NCBI GenBank assembly: GCA_963704505.1
Contig: OY969912.1
Coordinates: 2,356,001-2,420,000, forward strand
Direction of reading: 5' to 3'
DNA from: VRUE01 sp963704505
Lineage (GTDB): Bacteria > Actinomycetota > Thermoleophilia > Solirubrobacterales > 70-9
DNA length: 64,000 nt
The position numbers and the translations under genes were made by a program. The notes beneath the pieces were generated by a model. It was not told where the DNA came from, made no database searches, and saw only the letters and a list, made by a program, of their open reading frames with translations. Numbering within the stretch: the first letter of the stretch is position 1; each line of letters begins with the position of its first letter. Of this stretch, positions 9,226 to 18,716 are shown one piece after another.

Positions 9226-10775
9226 CCCGGTGGGGCGGCGAGGGGCTCGACGGATCGCGAACTCACCATCTCGTCATAGCCGGGGCCTTTGAGCCAGTAG
9301 GCGAGGACGCCGGCGGCGAACCAGATGTATGGCGCCATCGGCACCGTCGCGGAGTTGGTGCCGACGTAGCCGACCGCGAAGATCGCGAACAGCGGCGCCG
9401 CCATGCCGGTCAACAGGATTCGCATTTCCATGTCTTCGAGGCGCCGGATCTTGGTGATGCAGAGACGGAAGAGCGCGATGAAGAACCCGACGAGGACGAC
9501 CAGCCCGGGGATGCCGAGTTCGATCAGGAGGTAGGTCGGCTCGCTCTCGGCGTCGAGTCCGGCGCCGGGGCCGCCGGGGATGCTGGCGGCCGGCCCGTTG
9601 CGGCCGAAGCCGGACCCGAGCGGGTATTTGACGAAATACGTAGGGATCCGGCTGATCGTTTCCTTGCGGTAGTCGATCGCGGTACTCGCCGCGGTGCCGG
9701 GGCTATTGATGCTTTCGTAGCGTTCGAATGAGTCTTCTTTGGCGCTCGAGGTGATGACGCCGATCGCGACGTAGCCGATCAAAAGCGCCAGGCCCAGGGC
9801 GACCACGGTTCTCAGTCCGGCCCGAGACGTGACCGTCAGCCCGGCGAAGGCGAAGATCGCGAATGCCGACCCGAGGACCGCGGTCCTCGACGCCGACACC
9901 GCCACGGCAAGGATCACCCCCGCGGCAAGCACCCCGGCGAGGATCAGCAAGCCTTTTCGTTTCGACAGCGCGAGCAGCGCTAAGGCGGCGGGAAAAGCAA
10001 TAAGGCCGAGAATCCCACCGAAGCCGGAGTCCCCGCCGAGGCCGAACGGACGGTTGTGTTCTTCGCCATTCTTGTCGACGAAGTTGCGGGTCGAGACCTC
10101 TTCGCCGCCGCCTTCTTTGCTCAGGGCTTCCGCGTATCCAGGGCCCCAGGCGGAGAGCTGTTCGGTAGTCAGGTTCGCCTGCACGAGGCTGACCAGGCCG
10201 TTGATCGCGGTCAGCGCGAGCAGTAACAGCAGGAAGTTTCGGATTCGCCGTTTGCTGCGGACGACGTAATAGCCGAGGAAGAAGAGTGGCACCCACTCGG
10301 CATGGGGCCGGATCGACTGAATCGAGTGCGAGAAAGACCCGTTGTCGGGATTCACGACCTGGACCACGACGACCGCCACCCAGGCGACGACCCACCCCGT
10401 CAAGGGCGGGAACCTCGGCGTCTCCCCCTTCATCGCCATCCGCGCGATCGCTCCCGCCGCGATCGCGTAGAGGAGAAGGTCCCTGGCGACCGTCACGTTG
10501 GACGAGCCGGAGCTGAGCTTCAGGTAGCCGTCGGCGAGGCCGAGGTAGACCATCAGGACGACGAGGCTCCACTCGTAGCGCTCGCTGAGGAACATCCAGG
10601 TCGCGGTCCCGAGGATGACCAGGGCACCGAACGCCGCCAGCGGCGTCCCGCCCGGGTAGTGAATCGTGATCGCCAGGCCGAAGGCGGCGAGCACCACTGC
10701 GGTCCCAAGCGCGCCCAGCGGCTTGAAGACGTAGCGGGTGTAGGCCGCCTGGTTCCTAACCGTAGTAGTAGCCAT
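9222..10775 (-). CDS. O-antigen ligase/polymerase-like membrane protein
   Basis: The 517-residue protein is very hydrophobic, with about eleven or twelve predicted membrane spans. A large soluble loop before the last spans contains YPLGSGFGRNGPAAS and a downstream E-P-T-Y-L-L-I-E-L-G-I-P-G segment. This layout is that of the O-antigen ligase/Wzy polymerase superfamily, which joins lipid-linked glycan repeat units outside the membrane. Its place between the Wzc-like gene and the glycosyltransferases supports a polymerase role. ATG at 10775 is preferred over GTG at 10781. The start lies within the Tyr-rich tail codons of the upstream gene. Confidence 0.8.
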   Translation of the reverse strand: MATTTVRNQAAYTRYVFKPLGALGTAVVLAAFGLAITIHYPGGTPLAAFGALVILGTATWMFLSERYEWSLVVLMVYLGLADGYLKLSSGSSNVTVARDLLLYAIAAGAIARMAMKGETPRFPPLTGWVVAWVAVVVVQVVNPDNGSFSHSIQSIRPHAEWVPLFFLGYYVVRSKRRIRNFLLLLLALTAINGLVSLVQANLTTEQLSAWGPGYAEALSKEGGGEEVSTRNFVDKNGEEHNRPFGLGGDSGFGGILGLIAFPAALALLALSKRKGLLILAGVLAAGVILAVAVSASRTAVLGSAFAIFAFAGLTVTSRAGLRTVVALGLALLIGYVAIGVITSSAKEDSFERYESINSPGTAASTAIDYRKETISRIPTYFVKYPLGSGFGRNGPAASIPGGPGAGLDAESEPTYLLIELGIPGLVVLVGFFIALFRLCITKIRRLEDMEMRILLTGMAAPLFAIFAVGYVGTNSATVPMAPYIWFAAGVLAYWLKGPGYDEMVSSRSVEPLAAPPG

Positions 10776-12324
10776 ACGCACGGGACTTGTAGATCCGCGG
10801 GGGAATCCCGTTGACTACGACCCCGATGACGTTGGCGTTGGAAACACGCCGCAGCTCCGCGAGCATCCTCTTGGCGGAATCCCTGGTGCTCTCCCCGAGG
10901 CGGGTGACGAGCAGGACGCCGTCGACTTCGGAGAGCAGCGGCAGGACGTCCGCGGTTGCGAGGACCGGCGAGGAGTCGATCAGCACCCGGTCATAGACAT
11001 CGGATGCGGACTGCAGCGTCTGCCGCATCGCTCCGGAGCCCAGGGTGGCCGCGAGGTTGCGATCGTGGGCGCCGGCCGGGACCATCGCCAGGTCTCCGAG
11101 CGTGGTTGCCCCCTGGCCACCCACCTGGTGGCTGGGAGCGCCGACAACCGCCGGAGCGGAGCCGTTCCCGTTCTGACCGGGGACCGAGACTTCCTGGACG
11201 GCCTGGCCGAAGCTGGCGCGGCCGGCAAGTACGTCGGTGAGGCCGGGACCCTCGTGGACGTCCATCAGCTTGCCGAGCGTGGCCTTACGGAAGTCGGCGT
11301 CGAGCACCGCGACGTTGCGGCCGGCTTCGCGGAAGGCGAGGGCGAGGTTGCGCGTGATGATCGACTTGCCCTCGTTCGGGGCGGCGCTGGCGATCAGGAT
11401 CGTCCGCATCGGCCGCTCGTGGGAGAGCATGTCGAGGTTCATCTGCAGGCGGTGGAAGGGCTCGTGGAGCTCTTTCTCCATGCTCACCCCGTCCTCCATC
11501 CTCGGGGCGGGCCTGTTGACCCTGGGAACCTCGGTCAGAACCGGGAGCTTGAAGATGTCTTCGACGTCCTCGACGCTGGTCATCTTGCGCGTCATGTACT
11601 CCATCGCGAAGGCCGCGGCGATGGACAACATGAGGCTGACGATGAAGGCGAAGATCGCGTGCGACATCGGGTCGTGCCCGGTCGGTTCGCTCGGCGGGCG
11701 CGCCGGATCGACCTGCCGGACCCCGGCACTGTTGATCGGCTGCGCCGTCACGAGTTCGAGAGCCTGGATTTTTTCTTCGAGGGCCTGTGCTTTGACGTTG
11801 CCGGCTTCGCGACCACCGACGGCCGAGAGCTGTTCTTCGGCGTTCTTGAGCGTCCGGTTGGCTTCCTTGCCGATCTGATTGGCCTGGTTGCCGATGAACG
11901 CTTTGGTGTAGGCGTTGGCAAGAAGGGCCGCGTCAGCCGGGCTCGGGCTGGTCGCGGTGACGATGATGAAGTTGCTTTCTTCGAGCGGTTCGGCCACGAC
12001 GCTGCCGACCACCGCGCCGGCGTGCTTCTTCTTGAGGACGACCTGGGCCTGCTTGGCGACGACTTCGGTGCCGATGAAGTGGGCGAGGTTGCCGACTGTC
12101 TGGGGGCTGGTGATCGCGGTCACGCCGCCGACGAGCACCGTGTTCAGCGCCGAGGGTTGGACATAGACCTGCGTGGACGCCGTGTAGACCTTCGGCTTGT
12201 GGTCGTAGTAGAGGTAAGTGCCGACCGTCACAACGGGGACAACCGCGAGGATCAGCCACCAGCGCTTCAGCACCGGTCGCAGGTAGTCGAGAAGTTCGCG
12301 TTGTTCCGTGCCGTCGTTGTTCAC
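10756..12324 (-). CDS. Wzc-like chain-length regulator with tyrosine kinase domain
   Basis: The 522-residue protein combines a Wzz domain and a bacterial tyrosine kinase. A first membrane span (WWLILAVVPVVTVGTYL) lies near residues 22-38, an extracytoplasmic domain follows, and a second span (IFAFIVSLMLSIAAAFAM) lies near 220. The kinase has Walker A (SAAPNEGKS, near 310), Walker A' (VAVLDADFRK) and Walker B (VLIDSSPVLATAD). It ends in a Tyr cluster, RAYGYYYG, the usual autophosphorylation tail. Such proteins set glycan chain length with the polymerase. GTG at 12324 is chosen, just before ELLDYLRPVLKRWW; an ATG at 12387 is possible. Confidence 0.85.
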   Translation of the reverse strand: MNNDGTEQRELLDYLRPVLKRWWLILAVVPVVTVGTYLYYDHKPKVYTASTQVYVQPSALNTVLVGGVTAITSPQTVGNLAHFIGTEVVAKQAQVVLKKKHAGAVVGSVVAEPLEESNFIIVTATSPSPADAALLANAYTKAFIGNQANQIGKEANRTLKNAEEQLSAVGGREAGNVKAQALEEKIQALELVTAQPINSAGVRQVDPARPPSEPTGHDPMSHAIFAFIVSLMLSIAAAFAMEYMTRKMTSVEDVEDIFKLPVLTEVPRVNRPAPRMEDGVSMEKELHEPFHRLQMNLDMLSHERPMRTILIASAAPNEGKSIITRNLALAFREAGRNVAVLDADFRKATLGKLMDVHEGPGLTDVLAGRASFGQAVQEVSVPGQNGNGSAPAVVGAPSHQVGGQGATTLGDLAMVPAGAHDRNLAATLGSGAMRQTLQSASDVYDRVLIDSSPVLATADVLPLLSEVDGVLLVTRLGESTRDSAKRMLAELRRVSNANVIGVVVNGIPPRIYKSRAYGYYYG

Positions 12325-12421
12325 GGGCAAGCAACGCCCCACCCCGGTCAGGACTTCCACGCTTTTCGGAACCGGACATACGGCCATGGAAGGCCCGCCG
12401 TGCGGGGGGCGTTTTTTGGTC

Positions 12422-14305
12422 GTGTGTGGAATCTGCGGATCGACCTCTGACCCCGAGCGACGCGCCGTGTCCGCGATGTGCCGGGCGCTTCGCCATCGGG
12501 GCCCCGACGACGAGGGCACCTACCTGAGCCCGAACGGCGAGGTCGCCCTCGGCGCCCGCCGACTGAGCATCATCGACCTCGCCGACGGCCACCAGCCGCG
12601 GCCGAACGAGGACGAGACGGTATGGGTCGCCTTCAACGGCGAGATCTACAACCTCCCCAGCTTCCGCGAGCAGCTCAAGGGCCGCGGCCACACCCTCCGC
12701 GGCCACTCCGACACCGAGATCCTCCCCCACCTATATGAGGACTACGGCGACGACCTCGTGCACGTGATCGAGGGCATGTTCGCCTTTGCGATCTGGGACA
12801 CGCGCCGCGAACGCCTGCTCCTCGCACGCGATCGCTTCGGGGAGAAGCCGCTCTTCTACGCGCGCCGGGGCAACGGCCTCGTCTTCGCCTCCGAGCTGAC
12901 CGCGCTGGTCGACGGCCTCGGCACGAGCCCCGATATCGACGCCGCGGCCCTCGACGCTTTCTTCGTCCTCGGTTACGTCCCCGGCGACAGTGGCTCGATC
13001 CTCGAGGGGATCAAACAGGTCGCGCCAGGGCACCTGCTGACCTGGGACAGGTCGACCGGCGAGATCGAGGAACGGCGCTACTGGACGCCGCCGGCGCCGG
13101 TCACCGAGCTGAAGGAGTCGCCCCGCGAACTCGCGGCGGAGGCGGGGCGTCTGCTCGAGCGATCGATCCAGGGCCGGCTGCTCGCCGATGTTCCGCTCGG
13201 CGTCTTCCTCAGCGGCGGTGTCGACTCGACCGTGATCGCGACGATCGCCGCCCGTCAGTCCAGCAAGCCGCTGAAGACCTTCACGGTCGGATACGAGGGC
13301 GGCGACGGCGCCCATGACGAGCGCGCAGCCTCGCGCGAAATGGCGCAGCTGATCGGCAGCGAACATCGCGACATCTCGATGAGCACCGACGAGGCGGCGG
13401 CCCGCGCGCCCTCCCTCCTCAGCGCCCTCGACCAGCCGCTCGCCGACCCGGCAGTGGTTCCCCTGCACTCGGTCGCCGAGTTCGCCCGCAACGAGGTGAC
13501 CGTCGCGATCGGCGGCGAGGGGGCCGACGAGCTCTTCGGCGGCTACCCCCGCTACACCTGGCTCAGCCGGGCGCCCCAGGGCGCCGGCTGGGAGGGGCAC
13601 ATCGCCGCCGCAATGCGGGATCGCATTCCTCGGGCGAAAAACACCAGCCCGAGGGTGCTGCGAGCGCTCGAACTGGCAGTTCCGCGCCCGCTCGCCGAGC
13701 GCCACCTCGACTGGGTGACCGCCGGCCGCCGCCACGACAAGGCCGACCTCTACGGCCCCCGCATGCGTGGAACCCTCGCCGAGGACACCGTGATGGACAG
13801 CCTCGAGCGCGACTTCAACGAGTCCCGCTCCTACTCGGTCTCGGGGTCGCTGATGCGGCTCGATCAGCTGCACTGGCTCCCCGACGACGTCCTGGTCAAG
13901 GCCGATCGGGCGGGGATGCTGGCCTCACTCGAGCTGCGCACGCCGTACCTGCAGCGGGAGCTGGCCGAGTTCGCGACCAGCGTCTCCCCCAGCACCCACC
14001 TGGCGGGCGGCGGCAAGCAGCTCCTGCGCCTGCTCCTCACAGAGCTACTGCCGAGCGCGCCGAAGCGGCGCAAGATCGCCTTCCTACCCCCGATCTCAGA
14101 GTGGCTGCGCGGGGCGCTCGGGCCGGTCATGGAAGACCAGTTGAAGCGCGGCTCCCTCTATTCGGAGGGCTGGATGCGCGAGGACGTCGCCTCGAACCTG
14201 CTCAGCGAACACAGGCGCGGGGAGGCCGACCGCAGCAACCTCCTCTGGCCCCTGCTCGCCGCCGGCGTCTGGCTGGACCGCTACCGAGGGGTCGGGCCAT
14301 CGTGA
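12422..14305 (+). CDS. asnB: asparagine synthetase, glutamine-hydrolysing
   Basis: The 627-residue enzyme makes asparagine from aspartate, glutamine and ATP. The GTG start at 12422 is chosen because the next codon is Cys (CGICGS); the glutaminase domain needs Cys at position 2 as N-terminal nucleophile after Met removal. The first ~200 residues are the class II glutaminase domain (RHRGPDDEGTY; FNGEIYN). The synthetase domain has the PP-loop LSGGVDSTV near 264 and GGEGADELFGGYPRY. It is divergent from the Wzc-like gene and coupled (GTGA) to a glycosyltransferase, a common arrangement in surface-glycan loci, where it may amidate a sugar acid. Confidence 0.92.
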   Translation: MCGICGSTSDPERRAVSAMCRALRHRGPDDEGTYLSPNGEVALGARRLSIIDLADGHQPRPNEDETVWVAFNGEIYNLPSFREQLKGRGHTLRGHSDTEILPHLYEDYGDDLVHVIEGMFAFAIWDTRRERLLLARDRFGEKPLFYARRGNGLVFASELTALVDGLGTSPDIDAAALDAFFVLGYVPGDSGSILEGIKQVAPGHLLTWDRSTGEIEERRYWTPPAPVTELKESPRELAAEAGRLLERSIQGRLLADVPLGVFLSGGVDSTVIATIAARQSSKPLKTFTVGYEGGDGAHDERAASREMAQLIGSEHRDISMSTDEAAARAPSLLSALDQPLADPAVVPLHSVAEFARNEVTVAIGGEGADELFGGYPRYTWLSRAPQGAGWEGHIAAAMRDRIPRAKNTSPRVLRALELAVPRPLAERHLDWVTAGRRHDKADLYGPRMRGTLAEDTVMDSLERDFNESRSYSVSGSLMRLDQLHWLPDDVLVKADRAGMLASLELRTPYLQRELAEFATSVSPSTHLAGGGKQLLRLLLTELLPSAPKRRKIAFLPPISEWLRGALGPVMEDQLKRGSLYSEGWMREDVASNLLSEHRRGEADRSNLLWPLLAAGVWLDRYRGVGPS

Positions 14306-15417
14306 CGCGCGCGCTCGTCCTGACCCCGGACTTCCCCCCGGCCCCAGGGGGAATCCAGCACCTCGTCCATCGCACGGTCAGCCATGCCCCGAGCCTCGAG
14401 TGCCGCGTCGTCACCCGGGAGACACCCGGCGCGACGGAGTTCGACCGGGACGGCACTCTCGATGTCCACCGGATTCGGGAGCTGCCGACCCCCCGCCGGT
14501 TCTCGACCCTGGCCTTGAACGGTGCCGCGATCAAAGAGGCGTTCGCCTTCCGCCCCGAGGTCGTGATCAGCGCCCACACCGTGATGAGCCCGGGCGCCTC
14601 CGCCATCCGCCGCCTGCTCGGCGTGCCGGTGATCCAGTACTTCCACGGCAAGGAGATCGGTGTGCGGCCGGGACTGGCGGGATATGCGGCCCGCAATGCC
14701 GACGCCAGCATCGCGGTCAGCCGCTACACAGCCGGCCTCGTCGCCGACGCGGGCGGACCGCCGGAGAGGATCCACCTGATCCACCCGGGCGTCGACCTCC
14801 CCGAGCGCACCACTCCCCCGCTCCCGCCGGCCGACCGTCCGACAGTCCTGACGATCGCCCGCATGGAGGACCGCTACAAGGGCCACGACGTGATGGTCAG
14901 GGCGATGTCGCTGGTCGCCGCCCGCGTCCCCGGCGCGCAGTGGATAGTCATCGGCGATGGGCCGCTGCGGGCCGCCACCGCGGAGCTCGCCCGCTCGGCC
15001 AACCTCGACGACGGGGTGATCAGGTTCCTCGGCGCCGTCGACGACGCCGAACGCGATGCCTGGCTCGACCGCGCCCATGTCTTCGCGATGCCGAGTCGGA
15101 TGCCGGCGGGCGGCTATGTCGGCGAGGGCTTCGGCATCGTCTACCTGGAGGCGAACGCGCACGGCTGCCCGGCGATCGCCGGTGGCGTCGGCGGCGCCGT
15201 CGACGCGGTAGTCGACGGCGAGACCGGCCTACTGGTCGATGCCGAGGACCACATCGCGGTCGGCAACGCATTGGTCGAACTGCTCAAAGACGAGCCGCGG
15301 CGCGCGGCGATGGCGGCGGCCGGTTCGGCGCGCGCCGAGGAATTCGCCTGGCCCCGCATCGCCGAGCAGGTCTCCCAGCTTGTCGCCGAGGTTGTCTCGG
15401 CCCCGCGTCGGAGCTGA
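14302..15417 (+). CDS. GT4-family glycosyltransferase
   Basis: The 371-residue GT-B enzyme starts ALVLTPDFPPAPGGIQHLV, has YFHGKEIGVRPG, the junction LIHPGVDLPE, VLTIARMEDRYKGHDVMV, VIGDGPLRAATAEL, and the donor-site block GGYVGEGFGIVYLEANAHG. This is close to the mannosyltransferase-like (PimB-type) branch of family GT4, though the exact sugar cannot be assigned. GTG at 14302 overlaps the asnB stop by 4 nt. It is probably co-transcribed with asnB and the following GT4 gene. Confidence 0.87.
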   Translation: MTRALVLTPDFPPAPGGIQHLVHRTVSHAPSLECRVVTRETPGATEFDRDGTLDVHRIRELPTPRRFSTLALNGAAIKEAFAFRPEVVISAHTVMSPGASAIRRLLGVPVIQYFHGKEIGVRPGLAGYAARNADASIAVSRYTAGLVADAGGPPERIHLIHPGVDLPERTTPPLPPADRPTVLTIARMEDRYKGHDVMVRAMSLVAARVPGAQWIVIGDGPLRAATAELARSANLDDGVIRFLGAVDDAERDAWLDRAHVFAMPSRMPAGGYVGEGFGIVYLEANAHGCPAIAGGVGGAVDAVVDGETGLLVDAEDHIAVGNALVELLKDEPRRAAMAAAGSARAEEFAWPRIAEQVSQLVAEVVSAPRRS

Positions 15418-15419
15418 AC

Positions 15420-16574
15420 GTGCGCGTCCTCTACGTCAACCACACGAGCCGGATCAGCGGCGCGGAGCTGTCGCTCCTGGCGCTGCTCGACGCTCTGCCC
15501 TCCGACATCGAGCCGATGGTCGCGTGCCCGGACGGCCCACTCTCACGACGGGTGTCCGAGCGCGGGATCGAGGTGCACCGGATCCGCGGAACCGACGGGA
15601 GTCTGCGACTCCATCCGATCCGAACACCGCAGGCGCTCCTGGAGATGGCGGGTGCCACGGTCCAGGTTCGCCGGATTGCGACGGCCACGAAGGCCGATCT
15701 CATCCATGCCAACTCGATTCGGGCGGGCCTGGTCGCGACGGCGGCCGGACGACTGGGGGGCCCACCGGTGGCCGTCCACGTTCGCGATTGCCTCCCGGAG
15801 GGCGGGGTCACACAGGCGACCCTGCAGGTCATCACCCGGGCAGACGCGTTGATCGCCAACTCCGAGTACACGAGGGCGACACTGGGCCGAGGAGCCGGCG
15901 ACGCCGACGTCATCTACAACTCGGTCGACGTCGAGAAGTTCGCGGAGCACGAGATCTCGAAGGCCGAGGCGAGGACGGACCTGGGCGTCGATGGCGATGG
16001 GCCGGTCCTCGCGGTGATCGCCCAGATAACCCCCTGGAAGGGGCAGGACGACGCGATCTCCGTCGCCTCGGCCCTGCGCGAGAGCCACCCGGGCCTTCGC
16101 CTGCTGTTGGTAGGCTCGGCGAAGTTCGACAGCGCCTCAACCCGCTACGACAACCGTGCCTACCTCGCGTCCCTCGAAGGCCAGGTGGACCGGCTCGGAC
16201 TCGGCGACGTGGTGCGGTTCGTCGGCGAGCGGGACGACATCCCCCGGGTGCTCAGGGGGATCGACCTGCTACTCGTCCCATCCTGGGAGGAGCCGTTCGG
16301 GCGCTCCGTGATCGAGGCGATGGCCTCCTCGGTGCCGGTCGCGGCGACGGACGTCGGCGGCCCCCCGGAGATTCTCGCCGCCGGCGGCATCACGCTTCCC
16401 CCGCGCAGCCCCGACGTCTGGGCCCGGGAGATCGATCCGCTGCTCGCCGATCCGGCGGCGATGGCGCAGATGGGCGTGCGTGGGCAGGCGGAGGCCGCTT
16501 CTCGCTTCGGCCTACAGACCCACGCCGACGCGGTCGGCGCCGCCTACCGGCGCATGCTCGGCGAAACGGGCTGA
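15420..16574 (+). CDS. GT4-family glycosyltransferase
   Basis: The 384-residue GT-B enzyme begins VLYVNHTSRISGAELSLLAL, with IHANSIRAGLVA in the N-terminal domain, VIYNSVDVEKF at the hinge, VIAQITPWKGQDDAI, and the donor site VPSWEEPFGRSVIEAMASS. The two Glu of the E-x7-E motif are present. GTG at 15420 lies 2 nt after the upstream stop. It ends 10 nt from the convergent gmd stop, so the plus-strand operon asnB-GT4-GT4 ends here; no strong terminator hairpin is visible in that gap. Confidence 0.87.
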   Translation: MRVLYVNHTSRISGAELSLLALLDALPSDIEPMVACPDGPLSRRVSERGIEVHRIRGTDGSLRLHPIRTPQALLEMAGATVQVRRIATATKADLIHANSIRAGLVATAAGRLGGPPVAVHVRDCLPEGGVTQATLQVITRADALIANSEYTRATLGRGAGDADVIYNSVDVEKFAEHEISKAEARTDLGVDGDGPVLAVIAQITPWKGQDDAISVASALRESHPGLRLLLVGSAKFDSASTRYDNRAYLASLEGQVDRLGLGDVVRFVGERDDIPRVLRGIDLLLVPSWEEPFGRSVIEAMASSVPVAATDVGGPPEILAAGGITLPPRSPDVWAREIDPLLADPAAMAQMGVRGQAEAASRFGLQTHADAVGAAYRRMLGETG

Positions 16575-16584
16575 GCCGAAGCGC

Positions 16585-17598
16585 TCAGCCCTCGCGGGCG
16601 CCGATCCGCACGTTGCGGCCGGCCAGCTGGTCTTCGAGAGATTTCAGGTCCGCGTCGACCATGATCTTCACCAGGCCGTCGAAGGAGGTCGTGGGGGTCC
16701 AGTCGAGTCGGTCACGTGCCTTCGAGGCGTCGCCGCAGAGAGCGTCGACCTCGGCGGGGCGGAAGTAGCGGGCGTCGATCTCGACGAAGCGCTCCCAGTC
16801 GAGCTCGAGGTGCCGGGCGGCAGCATCGAGGAAATCGCGGACCGAGTGGATTTCGCCCGTCGCGATGACGTAGTCGTCCGGCTCGTCCTGCTGGAGCATC
16901 AGCCACATCGCCTCGGTGAAGTCCGGTGCATACCCCCAATCGCGTTTCGCATCGAGATTGCCGAGCACCAGCCGATCACGCAGGCCGAGCTTGATCGCTG
17001 CGAGAGCCGCCGTGATCTTCCTCGTGACGAAGGTCTCTCCGCGCCGCTCGGACTCGTGGTTGAAGAGGATCCCGTTGGAGGCATGCATGCCGTAGGACTC
17101 CCGGTAATTCACCGTCGCCCAGTAGGCCGCGACCTTCGAGACGGCGTACGGGCTGCGCGGGTGAAACGGCGTGTCCTCGTTCTGCGGCGGCGGCATCGAG
17201 CCGAACATCTCGCTCGACGAGGCCTGATAGAAGCGCGGGCTGACCCCGGCCTCGCGGATCGCCTCCAACAGACGCACCACCCCGAGCCCGGTCACGTCGC
17301 AGGTGTTCTCGGGCGTGTCGAACGAGACCCGCACGTGGGACTGGGCCGCGAGGTTGTAGACCTCGTCCGGCTGGATCTCATACGCGAGGCGAACCAGGCG
17401 GCTCGCGTCGGTGAGATCGCCGTAGTGGAGGCGCAGGTTGGACTCCGACCCCTTCTCGTAGATCGGGTCGATCCGCTCCCGGTTGAAGGACGAGGAGCGG
17501 CGGACTATTCCGTGCACCTCATACCCGCGGCCGAGCAGCTGCTCGGCCAGGTAGGACCCGTCCTGTCCGGTGATGCCGGTGACCAACGCTCGCTTCAT
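16585..17598 (-). CDS. gmd: GDP-mannose 4,6-dehydratase
   Basis: The 337-residue extended SDR converts GDP-mannose to GDP-4-keto-6-deoxy-mannose, the precursor of GDP-fucose, GDP-rhamnose and GDP-perosamine. It has the NAD(P) loop VTGITGQDGSYLAE at the N-terminus, the family-typical IVRRSSSFNRERI, YNLAAQSHVRVSFDTPE, the catalytic SSSEMFG and YAVSK, and LGNLDAKRDWGYAPDF. Length and motifs match the family well. ATG overlaps the upstream GT4 stop (ATGA). No reductase or epimerase for the next step is seen nearby, so the final deoxy sugar is not defined. Confidence 0.95.
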   Translation of the reverse strand: MKRALVTGITGQDGSYLAEQLLGRGYEVHGIVRRSSSFNRERIDPIYEKGSESNLRLHYGDLTDASRLVRLAYEIQPDEVYNLAAQSHVRVSFDTPENTCDVTGLGVVRLLEAIREAGVSPRFYQASSSEMFGSMPPPQNEDTPFHPRSPYAVSKVAAYWATVNYRESYGMHASNGILFNHESERRGETFVTRKITAALAAIKLGLRDRLVLGNLDAKRDWGYAPDFTEAMWLMLQQDEPDDYVIATGEIHSVRDFLDAAARHLELDWERFVEIDARYFRPAEVDALCGDASKARDRLDWTPTTSFDGLVKIMVDADLKSLEDQLAGRNVRIGAREG

Positions 17599-18704
17599 GC
17601 CACTCCCAACCTTTCGGGTTCAAGATCTTTGGCTCGGGCGGCCGTGACCTGCGCGGCCATGCCCAGCTGAAATGCCTCCACGGAGAACCGGCCCGCGTTG
17701 GAGATCGCGCGGGCGGGCTCCATCCGATCGAGCTCGCCTCCGCGCATCGCTTCCGCCAACGCGCCGGCGTCCCCGTGGGGGACAAAGACGCCGGTCTCGC
17801 CGTCGACGACGGTCTCCCTCGCCCCTCCCCCATCCGCCGCGATCACCGGTCGGCCGGATGCCTGGGCCTCGACCGCGGTGATTCCGAACTCCTCGAGGTT
17901 GGGCATCACCAGGGCTCGTGCCCTCGCATAAAGGGAAGCGAGGGCCTCGTCGTCGACGCGGCCTAGAAACTCGGCGTGGTCGGAGTGCTCGGTGCGCAGG
18001 CGGGCCTCGTCGGCGCCGCCGCCGACAACCTTGATCGGCACGCCCGCCTCGCGCGCCGCCTCGAGCGCGATGTCCATCTGCTTGTGGCGGACGAGCTCTC
18101 CGACCAGCAGGAAGAAGTCACCGACCTCCGAGGACGGCGAGAACCTGTCGAGCTCCACCGGCGGGTAGACGATCGGTGCCTCGCGCCCCCAGCATTCCCG
18201 AATCCTTTCCTGGGAGAGGCTGCTGATCGCGACGTAATGGGTGTCGCGCTGAGCCATCTCCAGGTCCCAGTCCCTGATCCGATCGAGGGTCCGCTCGACC
18301 AGCGGGCGGAGCGGCTTCGGCGCCTGGGCGACACCCTCTTCGCGGGCGTACCAGGCGTAGCGGAACGGGGTGTAGCAGTAACAAACGTGCACCGCCCCGG
18401 GGTCCGGCCGGACCCCGTGCGCGAAGGCGCTGGAGCTCGAGATGACGAGGTCGTGGCCGGCGACGGGCAGCCGCTCTGCCGCCGACGGCAGCAGCGGCAT
18501 CAATGCCTTGAAGGTCCGCTGCCTGGCGCCCAGGCGCTGGTACATCGAGGTCCGGATCGGGCGCCCCCCGAGCCGGGCGCCGAACACGTCGGCGTCGTAG
18601 AGCAGGGTCGAGACGGGGTCATCCGGATGGTCGTCGCAGAGGGCGAGGAAGGACCGCTCGGCGCCCCGCATGACGAGCAGGTAGTCGTGGACGAGGACGG
18701 TCAT
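17595..18704 (-). CDS. GT4-family glycosyltransferase
   Basis: The 369-residue protein begins VLVHDYLLVMRGAERSFLAL and has a cysteine/tyrosine stretch CYCYTPFRYAWYA typical of a GT4 subgroup found in O-antigen and exopolysaccharide loci, IVYPPVELDRF at the hinge, FFLLVGELVRHKQMDIAL, and the donor site VMPNLEEFGITAVEAQASG. It is coupled to gmd, so it may use the GDP-deoxysugar route or GDP-mannose itself. It starts 12 nt after the LuxR gene, so it could be the tail of the lasso-peptide transcript. Confidence 0.85.
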   Translation of the reverse strand: MTVLVHDYLLVMRGAERSFLALCDDHPDDPVSTLLYDADVFGARLGGRPIRTSMYQRLGARQRTFKALMPLLPSAAERLPVAGHDLVISSSSAFAHGVRPDPGAVHVCYCYTPFRYAWYAREEGVAQAPKPLRPLVERTLDRIRDWDLEMAQRDTHYVAISSLSQERIRECWGREAPIVYPPVELDRFSPSSEVGDFFLLVGELVRHKQMDIALEAAREAGVPIKVVGGGADEARLRTEHSDHAEFLGRVDDEALASLYARARALVMPNLEEFGITAVEAQASGRPVIAADGGGARETVVDGETGVFVPHGDAGALAEAMRGGELDRMEPARAISNAGRFSVEAFQLGMAAQVTAARAKDLEPERLGVA

Positions 18705-18716
18705 CGCCGGGTGGGA

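Noticed and set aside
12361..12421. A hairpin followed by six T (GCCCGCCGTGCGGGGGGC then TTTTTT) on the plus strand just before asnB.
   Set aside because: It looks like a terminator, but no plus-strand gene precedes it and it would block asnB. It may be part of the divergent promoter region or an attenuator; not supported enough to list.
12422..14305. The full-length asparagine synthetase as the lasso cyclase.
   Set aside because: It has an intact Cys2 glutaminase domain, matches ordinary AsnB, and is coupled to glycosyltransferases 7 kb from the precursor. The synthetase-only homologue beside the precursor is the better candidate.
14400..16574. A 724-codon frame that would fuse a long N-terminus to the GT4 enzyme.
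   Set aside because: The first ~340 codons are the out-of-frame shadow of the upstream GT4 gene; the real enzyme starts at GTG 15420 with a conserved first strand.
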